Shown in pieces: positions 9,725 to 20,198 of a stretch of 64,000 nt of DNA; positions within the stretch are counted from its first letter, which is position 1; every line of letters starts with the position of its first letter. This DNA is from Adiantum capillus-veneris (lineage: Eukaryota; Streptophyta; Polypodiopsida; Polypodiales; Pteridaceae), in contig CM043958.1 in NCBI GenBank assembly GCA_014529385.2, forward strand, positions 141,526,234-141,590,233, read 5' to 3'. Position numbers and translations under genes: made by a program. The notes under the pieces were generated by a model. It saw nothing but the letters and a program-made list of their open reading frames with translations. It made no database searches and was not told where the DNA came from.

Positions 9725-12700
9725 CTACTTGTCATCCATGTATACAAGTAATCTATAGAAACTAAGTCTTTATCCTTTTGTATTTTTCTACTTAAAATAC
9801 AAGTATTAAGTCCTTCTTCATGTATATGTATGAAACCTACACAAAAATAGTATGTAGACTTTTTAGTCATGTTTATATATAATCATGTAAATATTTCCAC
9901 CAAGGGAGGCAGGTAAGTAGTTTTTTCCACAATGACTAGGGCACGATAGAATACAATTCCTAGCTACACTTCATAGTAGAACCATACAAAAAATAGGAGA
10001 AAGTTTCTATGCTTGAAAATCATAAGATACTATAAATAATGAGATTACAAGCCCTACAATTCTTTTATCACCATCAAACCTTCAAAGTAACTCATAGCTT
10101 CATAGCAAGCTAGCTTTGGTAATACTTAACAATGGATAGTATTTTGTACACTACCTTTTAGTGTGGGTACCACTATTTTGATGGCATATTCAAACATCTA
10201 AAAAAGCCTAAAATGCCAACCCTATGTCATTTGGATAGATAGATGAGAGTTCATCCAAACAAAGACATATTCTTGAGGCTAAAACTTTGGGATTGGTTTA
10301 TATAAATCCTATGTCATACTTTGATACTTGAAGCTCTACCTCTATGATGTGGGTTCTGGTTTTTGCCTTGATTGATACAATCTTTATATCATGTTTTACT
10401 TGGAATATTTATAAAAACTTAGGCTAAATTTTATGGTTGAATGCTTGGCCTTGATGATTTAAGTAGCTTGATAATATAGATTGTGTTGCTCAATTCTTAA
10501 CATGCTACAAGGGACGCTGAATCCACTGAATCTATGTGCTTTTATAATGCTTACTTTCATGGCAATTCAGCCACCATAAGGATATGTCTCTAATAGGATG
10601 TGGATTCTATTTTGATATTGATATTTCCCTAGTAGTGGTCTCTTGCTAGGGTTTTTTGGGATAATGATGCACTGATTTAGAACAACCAAGTATAACTTAT
10701 GAATATAGGTTCAGCTTCGAGGAGGTCACCTAAGAAAAATGTAACCTATCACATGAGTTCAACAGAAGGGTATTTAAAATTTGTGAAACTTACAGATATA
10801 TATACAAAAGGATACTATTTTTTCAAATTTGAAAAAAACTTACAGATTTTAAAAGAAAAAGGGTACATTATATTCCTAAAATTTTTTACAGATAAGGGGT
10901 TTTACAAACATCTCTTGAACGCATGTGATATGGCAATTTTACATGTAGTGACTCCCTCGGGGGCTCAGCCTTGATGATTTGTGAAACATGACAAGTAGTA
11001 ATATGCTGATATGACTAAATAACTAGGAACTTGCCGATTATAAAATCTTTAATGCAATGAATTTTTGTTAGTATTTGGTGTGCCATGACGGGTTGCATCA
11101 AGTTAATTTGTGATGTCGGACTTACACGTAGGGGTTTGCTGCTGTGGTCTTCAAAGAATGACATGGTCTTAGTGGAATATGATCTCTACTTTAGGATGAA
11201 AACCTAGTAATCTCTAATGGTTGTGTCTTGACTTGCATTTTTGACCCTGGCTATTGCTGGTCTTTTCCCTTATAGAGGTCCTGATATTCCTTCATTGTAA
11301 AATGATGATAGGTCTTCATGGCTTATAAATTTATGCTTGAGCCTTTGGCAAACAAGTGTTGATGCTTTTCTTTGAATAAATTGTATTCTAGATGACTATT
11401 ACACACTGACTTTTAGAAGCATGGTCTTTTGACACTTGGATCACAATGAAAATATGAAAAAACACTTTTTTATGTTTTGGGATTTGTAGTTCAAAAAAAT
11501 TACATCATATCTTGAATACTTCAATAATTTATCAAATTTTTAAGGGATCTCTTGAACACTGGGATCAGAAGGCGTGGTGGCCTTCTGATCACATTGAAAA
11601 CATGTGAAAAAATACTTGTTTATGTTTTGGGGTTTATAAATTCAAAAAATCACATCATATCTTGAATACTTCATCTTTTATGAAATATTTAAGGGATCTT
11701 TTGACACTTTGATCAAAAGGGGTGGTGGCCTTCTGATCACAATGAAAACATGTGGAAAGCTTCTTTAGGTCTATCTACTCATTTTTTGAAGGGTTGTTGG
11801 CCTTCTAAAATACTTGGCACTAATTGATACTCTAAGAAGGATAGTAGGTTTAAGTTTAAAATGTTTTAAGGAGGACATGGATGACAACTGATAGGTTCAT
11901 CTACACCTATAATACGTATTCAAGGCTAAAAATATGTTGTCTTGTTTTACATGGATGCAGATCAGAATTCTATCTTTACTTAGGAATTTTTTGGCTTAGC
12001 TATTGTCCGTCAATGAAGGAATGGACTTCCTATGCCTGGTGGACCTCCACAACTCAGTAATTTTTTGTATAGGATCATTGGAATGACACCTCATTCTTAT
12101 TATATTATACAAAAATGAATCTAAGACTAAGTCATTTTTGTACAAATCTCTGTCCGATTATCTTCTAGTTGTCTTTTGAACATTTTCTTTTGTGTATATG
12201 TATTAAGTTTAATATAGCAACACACACATCTAAACACAAAGCCCTCTCCTAAGTTACTGGGTGGACCGAGACATTGGCTTTAGATTTTTTTGTCTATTGG
12301 CTTTGAATGAATCACTGTTTATAATTTGTTGTTAGGTTGTTAGGTGTTAGGTGGTCTTTCCTTGTCTATAGAATGGGTTCCTGCTCACAACTGTTGTGGT
12401 CTTTACTTGTCTATAGACTGGGTTCCTGTTCACAACTATTGTAGTCTTTCGGCTCTGTTGGTTTGAGGTTGCAAGTTAATCCAAATTTACTCATGGCTAA
12501 TCCAAGCTTAGGTTAAGGAGTACGACTTAAGCATAATTATTAAGCTATAACCCCTTTTATTGATTTAGTTAATGATTAAATTATCCCTTTATTAGAATGC
12601 CCTTTGTCGTATAGTGAGCCCTATATGACATAGTTTTCTTCTTCCCAATGGTCATCAAGTCCCAATCTAAGCCCTTCCTGTTGTTTTTCAATTGGTTCTA

Positions 12701-13369
12701 CTCATCCACTTGTATTCCACAACAAAAATCGAGGCAACAACAATCACAACCAACCAAGTAACCAAATGCGCTCCAAAATCTATTAGAACATGTACGTCAA
12801 AGAGCAGTGCCTTGGTCTCACTGCTCAAACAGTTATGGAGAAAGCCATGAAAATGTACCATTTTAGAAACATCTACAAAGGTAATCACTCATCATATATG
12901 TTTAATACAAACACATACAATTATTTTCTAAAAATTTGTCAATGCACTTTGTGCTTGTTTACTTTAGTGTTAGATGCTTGAAGTCAATCTGCATATGTCT
13001 TGTTATGTTCTATTGCAATGCCCACCAACCAAGACTAGTTGGAATGTGGGACTTGGGTGGGCAATAGAGCTAGATAGAATTAGTGAGACAATTCACACTT
13101 TCATATTGTGCTTTCATGGCATGTGTGAGAGGACCAAAGACATGAATCCATGAGAAAGGGGAACAAAGCATGGGCATAGCCAAGGAGTGGTTCATGGATG
13201 AATTCAAAGAATAAGGTGCATGAGTTGGCCTTATGCAAAAGTCTTGCCGAAGGTTTCATTGTGTTCACCCTTGGATATGGTCCCCATATCATAGTAGTAG
13301 ATCTTTCATTTTCCAGGAATTTTAAGCTAGTGAAGTGCATGTAAGTACCTATGGAGGATTACATAGGCT
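9725..13369. other. Unassigned AT-rich region with short tandem repeats
   Basis: No gene or element is recognised in 3.6 kb. A tandem repeat with units of about 125-150 bp runs from 11425 to 11760; each unit contains GATCACA(A/T)TGAAAA and CATCATATCTTGAATACTTC. A 45-bp unit (GTGGTCTTT...TCACAACT) is repeated about 2.2 times at 12351-12450. The minus strand at 9667-9870 has an open frame that looks protein-like (YYFCVGFIHIHEEGLNTC) but matches nothing I know. Confidence 0.6.
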
Positions 13370-13894
13370 TTGTCCATTTCTTTAGGCATACTTACAGATA
13401 AGCATTTCTACAGATGCATGGATGACAACCTAAGCCTCTACAATAGATCTTTTTTAGAGGAGATTAACCTCATTTACCCGAACTACCTTAAAATTGAACC
13501 AACTTGTGGTAAAGGTTTCACTACATCCTCTGGTTTCTTTTCCACCTCTACTCAATTCCTTAACTTTACAATTATGCTACATAACCCCTGTAATGGCGGC
13601 TATGATTACCGTTTCACCTGGAAAATAGATCTTTTGAATATATCTTATATTGAGTTCATAAAAAATAAAAGTAACCGACCTCATAAAGCGGCTCTTAATA
13701 CATGCATCAGCCTCCTTTACTTGATCTTGTATTCATCCTCCAACTACTCAGCTTGGGAAGACATTAGCCTTCTTATACACAATTTTTTTCTTAATGGATT
13801 GAGGAGGAATGATATAATTGCTAAAATCATCAAAACTATATCCCAGAATGACTTACTGGCTTGCAATTCAGACGCTCTAATCTCATCTCTTTGA
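13370..13894 (+). pseudogene. 3' fragment of a Penelope-like reverse transcriptase
   Basis: The open frame starts inside the palm domain with HFYRCMDDNLSLYN (catalytic Asp-Asp codons at 13421-13426), continues with LIYPNYLKIEPT and QFLNFTIML, and ends in a thumb region with SNRPHKAALNTCI and LIHNFFLNGLRRNDIIAKI. The same succession is found in the reverse transcriptase at 43256-43809 (FRFMDDLCSLNN, IYPPCLNIEP, SNRPFKNSLHTCL, NGFSRKDLVACI). This shows two members of one family about 30 kb apart. The N-terminal half of the domain is absent, and no GIY-YIG endonuclease follows; the frame stops and a CA microsatellite unit begins. The family assignment rests on recalled motif patterns. Confidence 0.7.
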
Positions 13895-13896
13895 TT

Positions 13897-13963
13897 AGGC
13901 AGTAGGCCCATGCACAGTGGGACTACTGTTGACCCATTGTGTATGGTGCCTGGGACAAGGAGG

Positions 13964-14038
<75 letters not shown>

Positions 14039-14102
14039 CAGTAGGCTCATGCACAATGGGACTACTACTGACCCATTGTGTATGGTGCCTGGGACAAGGA
14101 GG

Positions 14103-14140
<38 letters not shown>
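13897..14140. repeat. 139-bp duplicated unit joined to (CA)n runs
   Basis: AGGCAGTAGG(C)CCATGCAC...GGGACAAGGAGGGT followed by a CA run occurs twice (units start at 13897 and 14036). The CA runs are 13966-14036 and 14105-14138. Slippage together with unit duplication is the likely origin. Confidence 0.93.
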
Positions 14141-14608
14141 TTAGGTACTGATACAATTGTAGCTCTACGTCGGACCAAGATCGGCTTACAAACTAAGTCT
14201 CACTCCCTGAAAAAATCGGGGATTTTTTCCACCAAAAAAAGACCCTGAAATGGGGAGTTACTCTATATGCATAGCAATATAGGACCCCTTCCCCCTCCCG
14301 ACCCCGCTCCCACCCCGCGTGTGAAACCGTCCTTGTTGACCTTGAGAGCTCTTGGATGCAGCAGAATTGGGTGCAGCCAAGCGGTCAAAATTTTTGAACA
14401 CGGAGCAATGGAGAGCTTGGGGCTTGAGAGCAATTGCGAGAGCTTGGAATTTCTTCTCAAAGAGGAAACTGAAGCAGCAAATAAAAATTGGGCTTGGGCA
14501 CGGGAATGCAATCGAGAAGTATTAGAATTGAGTAGCACTATCGAAGGCACATCGTGCACGGCAGCTGGCAATTGAGCTTGAGTTTGGGAGCATAACAACT
14601 TGTGTTGG
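14141..14608. other. Region before the copia primer-binding site
   Basis: An LTR would be expected here but I cannot define one with TG...CA ends. A GC-rich patch at 14285-14330 and an open frame at 14267-14575 are present, without a recognisable product. Confidence 0.4.
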
Positions 14609-14620
14609 TGGTATCAGAGC
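14609..14620 (+). promoter_or_regulatory. Primer-binding site of copia-1 (initiator tRNA-Met type)
   Basis: TGGTATCAGAGC is the usual plant copia primer-binding site, complementary to the 3' end of initiator tRNA-Met. Its presence marks the end of a 5' LTR, although the LTR itself is not recognisable upstream. Confidence 0.8.
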
Positions 14621-14630
14621 GTCTACAGAG

Positions 14631-15648
14631 TTGTGGCATAGTCGGCTAGGACATATGAGTCAAAAGGCAATGAAAGTTTTGCAATGTTCTGTTTATATCC
14701 CTATGTTAGATTACTCTAACTTCTCTTTATGTGAGCATTGCATCTATGGCAAACATACTAGGTTGACATCAACACCTTTGGACAAAGAGATAGGGAGTCC
14801 TTTAGATCTCATTCATAGTGACTTGTGCGGATCTATGCCAGTCAAGTATCTGGGGGGGAGCATTATATTTTCTAACATTCATAGATGACGCTACCAAAAG
14901 GTGTAGGTTTATCTCTTAAAGAACAAGAGCGATGTCTTTAGGGTCTTTCAAAAGTTCTTAGCATTCGTAGAGAACCAATCGGGTAGAAATCTTAAAGCTT
15001 TGTGCAGTGACAATGGAGGCGAGTACATCTCCTCAGAGTTCAAGAACTTTTGCAGTAAAAGAGGAATTAGAAGACAATTTACCACTCCTTACACACCCAC
15101 CCAAAACGGTGTGGCTGAGAGGATGAATAGAACCATTCAGGAATGGGTCACTTCTATGTTGTCTATGGCCAATTTACCTCAGGAATTTTGGGGAGAAGCT
15201 GTTATTACGATGGCTGCTTACTTGATCAATTGTTCACCTAGTACACCACTAAAGTACAAGGTTTCGCAGGACATGTGGACGGGCAAAGAGCCCAGTTATG
15301 AAAGATTACGTGTATTTGGGTGTGGGGCATTCTCACATGTGCCAAAAGTGCTTAGACAAAAGTTGGATCCCAAATCACACGTGCATCTTCATTGGATATG
15401 GTCTAGACAGAGAGATGGGATATCGTCTCTGGCACCCAGAATCTAAGAAGGCTATATGTAGCTCACATGTGATATTCAACGAGCCTAAGATGCATAAAAG
15501 GCCAGTGAAAGACATTGAGTATCACAGAGTACGGTTTGAGGATATCTCCTCACCGCCAGTTACACAGAATGTTGGACGTGCTAGTGATGCACCTTCCACT
15601 AGTACATACACACATGTTGCTCCACATAGAGCTGAATCCAACAGTTAG
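14631..15648 (+). pseudogene. Copia-1 GAG-pre-integrase and integrase
   Basis: Integrase inserts the cDNA into the genome. The zinc-binding HHCC domain is visible as WHSRLGHMS...LCEHCIYGKHTR (14631-14770). The catalytic core follows with CSDNGGEYISSEF (second Asp, about 15003) and NGVAERMNRTIQEW (catalytic Glu, about 15096-15135). The end of the core, SPSTPLKYKVSQDMWTGKEP and RLRVFGCGAFSHVPK, changes frame near 15370 and continues as IFIGYGLDREMGYRLWHPES. Another frameshift lies near 14870, so the first catalytic Asp region is out of frame. The linker to reverse transcriptase ends at the stop at 15648. Confidence 0.88.
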
Positions 15649-15719
15649 GCACTTTAGAGATCTATTCGTACATCTCATGCACCTCAGTGTTTTGAGCCAG
15701 TGTGGACTACTTTATAGTC

Positions 15720-16323
15720 ATTGATTGCAGTGAACCCGCTTGCTACAAAGAGGCCATTCAAATGGATGATAGCGTGGTGGGAAGAGGCTATGCAATCTGA
15801 GTATAACTCGATTTTAGACAATGAAACTTGGGAATTGACAGAGCTACCTGCGGGTAAACAGGCATTTCCATGCAAATAGGTGTACAAGAAAAAGTATATC
15901 ACAGGTGATCCCGAGTCTAAGTATAAGGCAAGATTGGTTGCTAAAGGCTTCAAGCAAACAAAAGGCATGGATTTCAATGAAATCTTTTCTCCAGTGGTGG
16001 TCAAGATGACTAGATTGTGTCTTGTGCTTGGTCTAGTAGCCATCAAGGACTTGGAATTGGTCCAAATGGATGTGAAAACAACGTTTCTTCACGGAGATCT
16101 TTAAGAGGATGCTTACATGAAATAGCCAGAGGGTTTTATGATAAAGCCTGAGAAGCCAACATGGCTAGAATTGGTGTATAAACTCAAGAAATATTTGTAT
16201 GGATTAAAGCAAGGCTCACAACAATGGTACATCAAGTTTGACAAGTACGTTTAGTCCCAAGGTTACATACGGAGCCAAGAGGATCATTGCTTGTACACAA
16301 ACAGCTTGAACGATGGTTCCCTC
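15720..16323 (+). pseudogene. Copia-1 reverse transcriptase, N-terminal half
   Basis: Reads AMQSEYNSILDNETWELTEL, then VYKKKYITGDPESKYKARLV and AKGFKQTKGMDFNEIFSPVV, QMDVKTTFLHGDL (catalytic Asp of motif A) and VYKLKKYLYGLKQGSQQWY. In-frame stops replace Trp or Leu codons (for example TAG near 15879 and 16251 and TAA near 16101). The last codons, AAC GAT GGT TCC (NDGS), run into the target duplication CCCTC. The domain resumes at 20199. Confidence 0.9.
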
Positions 16324-16761
16324 TGAAGTGTGCGAGCGAGAGCGTGTGTGAGTGTGTGTAGCGATGAAGGAGAGAGGAGAAGAGGAGACCTTGTGTTTGC
16401 AGGGGCTGAAACTCACTCTCTACATGTGAGCCCCCTTATTCTATTATGTACATAATGAATAAGTATAGTGGGTGGGCACCTGGCCTAACCGGGCACATGG
16501 GTCTTTACCCCAAGGCTACATACGGAGCCAAGAGGATCATTGCTTGTACACAAAGAGGTTGAACGATGGTTCCCTCTGAAGTGCGCAAACGAGAGCGTGT
16601 GTGAGTGTGTGCAGCGATGAAGGAGAGAGGAGAAGAGGAGACCTTGTGTTTGCAGGGGTTGAAACTCACTCTCTACATGTGAGCCCCCTTATTCTATTAT
16701 GTACATAATGAATAAGTATAGTGGGTGGGCACCTTGCCTAACCGGCCACATGGGGCTTTAC
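16256..16761. repeat. 253-bp tandem duplication of copia-1 flank plus copia-2 LTR
   Basis: The units are 16256-16508 and 16509-16761. Each holds about 65 bp of copia-1 reverse transcriptase, the CCCTC target site and most of the LTR. The junction falls at the shared word CCCAA, which is present in the copia-1 flank (16256-16260) and at the LTR end (16762-16766). This explains why the left side appears to have two LTRs. Confidence 0.9.
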
Positions 16762-16768
16762 CCCAACA
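16577..16768 (-). repeat. 3' LTR of copia-2
   Basis: A 192-bp repeat with TG...CA ends, nearly identical to 20007-20198. A third partial copy, lacking its last two bases, begins at 16324 and belongs to the 253-bp duplication. It contains TTCTATTATGTACATAATG, a palindromic stretch. Confidence 0.95.
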
Positions 16769-16976
16769 ACCTCCCACGTAAAGGCCAATGTGGCTGTGAG
16801 AGAGAAAAGAAAACCATAAAAAACCTGTACAAGGCCATCACAAGTATGACCTCAGCCAACACCCACTGGCTCACTGAATCTGTGTGCATCCAGCTCTAAT
16901 TGTAGAGGAAGTATAGAGCGATCGACACCATACTCCTTCCAAAGCCGCACACATCCTGCAGGTATCTCACCATACA

Positions 16977-17561
16977 CTACAAATTACCCCTATGCTCAAG
17001 GCCAACATCAGTCACTGCACGACTAACTGCTCCCACTGCAAATACACCTACTGCAAATTCAATCTCGGGTCTCGAGATGAGTATCTCATACATGAGACTC
17101 CCGAATGCTGATGCAATCCTAGAAATATCTGCCAATCTGACCATCTCAGTCAAATCTGGCTCAGAACTCCACTCATGGAAATCACCCTGACACGCAAACT
17201 CCGATCGCTGGAATCCATCCTCATGTCCATCGCATGTCACATGCGCACCAAGAGCAGTTGTCTGTCATGAACCCTCTGTGGTAAGAGCAATGCCTAGCTC
17301 TAACTCACATACATCAGTCTCTGGCCTAAGCATATCCATGAATGACTGAATCACGACTGAATCCTCAGTACTCAAGCCATCCATATCCGTCATCGTATCC
17401 ACGAATGACATGTTCTGCTGCACAACTGGCTCAACATGCTCACAAACTGGAGCATCATGCAACCTATCCGCAAAGGAGACATGCCTCATATCTCTGCATG
17501 GTTGCGTACTCACAAAAATTGTGCCGTCTTGCACATGACGTACTCGCATCGCATGAATCAT
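16977..17561 (-). pseudogene. Copia-2 residual pol segment
   Basis: The recognisable part reads ASAFGSLMYEILISRPEIEF followed by AVGAVSRAV, matching the copia junction between reverse transcriptase and RNase H (usual form: GSLMYAM..TRPDI..AVG.VSR). The preceding 100 residues (17265-17561) match nothing. Integrase and the catalytic part of reverse transcriptase are missing, so this is probably the relic of a large internal deletion. Confidence 0.6.
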
Positions 17562-17675
17562 GCCAACACTAGCACCTCTAGCTATGACTAGCTATCCACA
17601 ATGCAATCGAAAATTGTGCTCATCCAGCACTACCTGGCATCCACTGTCTCGTAAGTGACTCACAAAGATCAATCT

Positions 17676-17999
17676 CTATGTCAAACCTGGCACATGGCGT
17701 ACATCTCGCAACAAGTATGATGCACCACTCGGCAATGATAGTCTGACATCTCCTACACCAACTATGTCATGCAGTGAACCATCAGCTAGACACACACGTC
17801 CAAGCATACCACTAGCATATGTGCTAAACCACTCACGACTTGGCGTGACGTGAAACCTAGCACTCACATCTAGTATCCAATGCGAAGGTAATGTGTCATC
17901 AAAAACCGACATAAGAAAGTCAAGAGTGAACATGGAAGCAAAGGTGACATCTTCGTCATGTGTAGCCACATACGCTACATCTGCTCCCACATCATCCAA
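17676..17999 (-). pseudogene. Copia-2 retropepsin-like protease, active site altered
   Basis: The frame shows SHWILDVSARFHVTPSREWF, then VCLADGSLHDIVGVGDVRLS and LLRDVRHVPGLT, the usual order for copia protease (WILDSGAS.H.T...WF, V.L.DG...I.GIG.V, L.DV.HVP). The catalytic DSG is DVS in this copy, so the enzyme is probably dead. It stops soon after, before any integrase. Confidence 0.8.
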
Positions 18000-18041
18000 A
18001 GTGATAGCATCCCTCTTGTGCTGTCTCAGCTATCTCATCCG

Positions 18042-18479
18042 TCAAAAACAACGCCTACGTACATGCCCTGTATGACCATAATGCCAACACACAACATCTC
18101 TATGTCTGCAAGATCGTCCTTTGACTATAGGCATCTCTCTAGAATCATTTGTGCCAAAAGCATTGCACAATCTTTGCCATAACTCTCTAGTTGTACATGC
18201 ATTCAAACCAATGCGATAGACAGACTCACCAAGGTGTAACATGATCGTTGAACATGCAAGCTCATCCAAATCCTCCCACTCATCGTCAGTCATAGACTCT
18301 GTCCTAGCATCCATGCCCTGTAGTGGCAACACTTGGCCCAATTGAATCAATGCATCATGCATACCTGCTTTCCAATGCTCAAAGTTTGACCCATAAAACT
18401 TTGTATGGAAAAGCACAAACCCTGACAATGATGTACATGCCAAATCCACGGCGATAACCTGTGTGATAAGACCAAGCAC
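18042..18479 (-). pseudogene. Copia-2 gag (UBN2 type) with degenerate zinc knuckle
   Basis: Gag packages the element RNA. The frame begins MLGLITQV and shows FYGSNFEHWKAGMHDALIQL, EWEDLDELACSTIMLHLGES and TRELWQRLCNAFG, matching the copia gag core. The zinc knuckle reads CWHYGHTGHVRRRC; the second Cys of the CCHC motif is Tyr. The segment between core and knuckle is short, suggesting deletion. Confidence 0.85.
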
Positions 18480-19992
18480 AAATCAATCAACTGACAATAG
18501 CCAAAGCCTGGCTAACTCATACACCAAGTACTGTCAAAATACAACATAATCTGGCATAAGCTGTCTAAGAAAAGTATCAGCAAATATGGCGATCAATGTA
18601 ACGAAACAAGTGAGCAAAACCGCTCAAATGATGCCAAAACACCCGCTCTAATCCCAAGAGCACTATGTGGTAATCGATGAAACTATCATCAACAATGTCC
18701 CTCCTGAAGAGATTACCACATGTATGTCAAATGACATAATCCGGTGAGCAAACACTCTCACAATGCGATGCCAAAACACTATGGCAAAGCAACCACTGAG
18801 TGCCAAATGCAATCAAAACACGATTGCAAACCATGCGCATAAACAAATAAACTCACAAGAAAAATCCAACAGAGTTTCGGCAGTATTGGCTATCTAACCA
18901 TAATAATCATAAATGCCATAAACATGCTCAAAACCATGAGCAAATCATACGCAAAATCCGCACTCAAGTATATATGAGCTACCCCAAAGTCTCAACTCCT
19001 TAAAGTTGGAAAACAATCATGTAATCCGAAACACAAAGTGCATCAACCTCACTCTACAAGAGAAGCATATACTAGCATAAACTTGGATGCAAACCAACCA
19101 AAATGTGACACAAATTGATGCTCAAAATAGTTGAAAATCAACCCACATATGCCATTGCAAGGCGAAGAATACCATCCGTTGAAAAGCGCACATCATGTGC
19201 ATCCACATGGCAATATAACGAGCATCAAGCATGTACCAAATGTGTATCAAAGAGCATCCAAATTACTGAAAATGCAGCTCACAATCATGCTATAAATGCT
19301 TGCAGATCTCTCTACAAATCCGTGCACCACACTTTCCAAAATTTTCTCAATCGCATAAGTCAATGCACATAACCTGTGATGAAGCCACTCTCGAACCTGA
19401 GAGTCCACAAGAATGCATACATCCACAAAGTGTTCTCAATGTGTGCGCATAAATGTGTTGAAAATATCAACCCACACTCTCTTCACTGAGAGCAAAACAT
19501 CAATGTGCAAAACAAGAGAATGACAAAAGCTCAATCCAAGCTCTTTGAATGTAGCAAATCACCACAATATGCATACATAATCTTCAACTTTTTGAATACC
19601 CTGCAGCCTGTCAGCTCATATCTTCCAAACCGCTCAGAATTTGCAGAAACTTCGTTCTGCAAAGTTGTAGACCATGCAAAAACGGTTGGGAAAGGAGAGA
19701 ATGGACCTGAAATGTGCTGTTTTTACAAGTCAAAACAGATCTGTAAAAATTTGCACCTATGTACCCTAGACGTGCAAGCAGTATGAGTGACGTATCTCAA
19801 AATTGGTGAAGATTTTGAGAAAACTTTCTTTTGCAAAGTTGAAGAAGACAAAAAACCGGTCAGAATCATAGGAAATCGGCTTGAATGAAAACGTTTTGGT
19901 AGGCCAAAACAGATCTGCAAAAACGTGCTGCAATTTTTGTTGCTTCTCTTCTTGCCTCCCTGCTGAGCTCGAATGGTGCTTCCAATCCCTGA
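18480..19992 (-). other. Long 5' leader of copia-2
   Basis: About 1.5 kb between gag and the primer-binding site with no convincing coding sequence. A tandem repeat of about 180 bp, with AAACAGATCTG(T/C)AAAAA and GCAAAGTTG in each unit, lies at about 19620-19925. Confidence 0.6.
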
Positions 19993-20004
19993 GCTCTGAT
20001 ACCA
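19993..20004 (-). promoter_or_regulatory. Primer-binding site of copia-2
   Basis: GCTCTGATACCA on the plus strand is the exact reverse complement of TGGTATCAGAGC. It sits two bases inside the right LTR and fixes the element's minus orientation. Confidence 0.92.
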
Positions 20005-20006
20005 GT

Positions 20007-20198
20007 TGAAGTGCGCGAGCGAGAGCGTGTGTGAGTGTGTGCAGTGATGAAGGAGAGAGGAGAAGCGGAGACCTTGTGTTTGCAGGGGCTGAAACTCACT
20101 CTCTACATGTGAGCCCCCTTATTCTATTATGTACATAATGAATAAGTATAGTGGACGGGCACCTGGCCTAACCGGTCACATGGGGCTTTACCCCAACA
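20007..20198 (-). repeat. 5' LTR of copia-2
   Basis: A 192-bp LTR directly followed by the target duplication CCCTC (20199-20203) and then by copia-1 reverse transcriptase coding sequence. Confidence 0.95.

Larger units (their letters stand above)
16577..20198 (-). mobile_element. Nested non-autonomous Ty1/copia element (gag and protease only), reversed
   Basis: Two 192-bp LTRs (16577-16768 and 20007-20198) start TGAAGTGCGC and end CCCCAACA. They are flanked by the 5-bp target duplication CCCTC at 16572-16576 and 20199-20203. The primer-binding site (GCTCTGATACCA at 19993-20004, the complement of TGGTATCAGAGC) adjoins the right LTR and a purine tract (GTGGGAGGT on the minus strand) adjoins the left one, so the element reads right to left. 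The interior encodes gag, a protease remnant and a small piece of the reverse transcriptase/RNase H junction; integrase and most of the reverse transcriptase are missing. It inserted into the copia-1 reverse transcriptase between the NDGS codons and LIILILYVDD. Confidence 0.95.

Noticed and set aside
10699-10974. 91-codon open frame in the unassigned region
   Set aside because: No recognisable motif and AT-rich Lys/Phe composition expected by chance.
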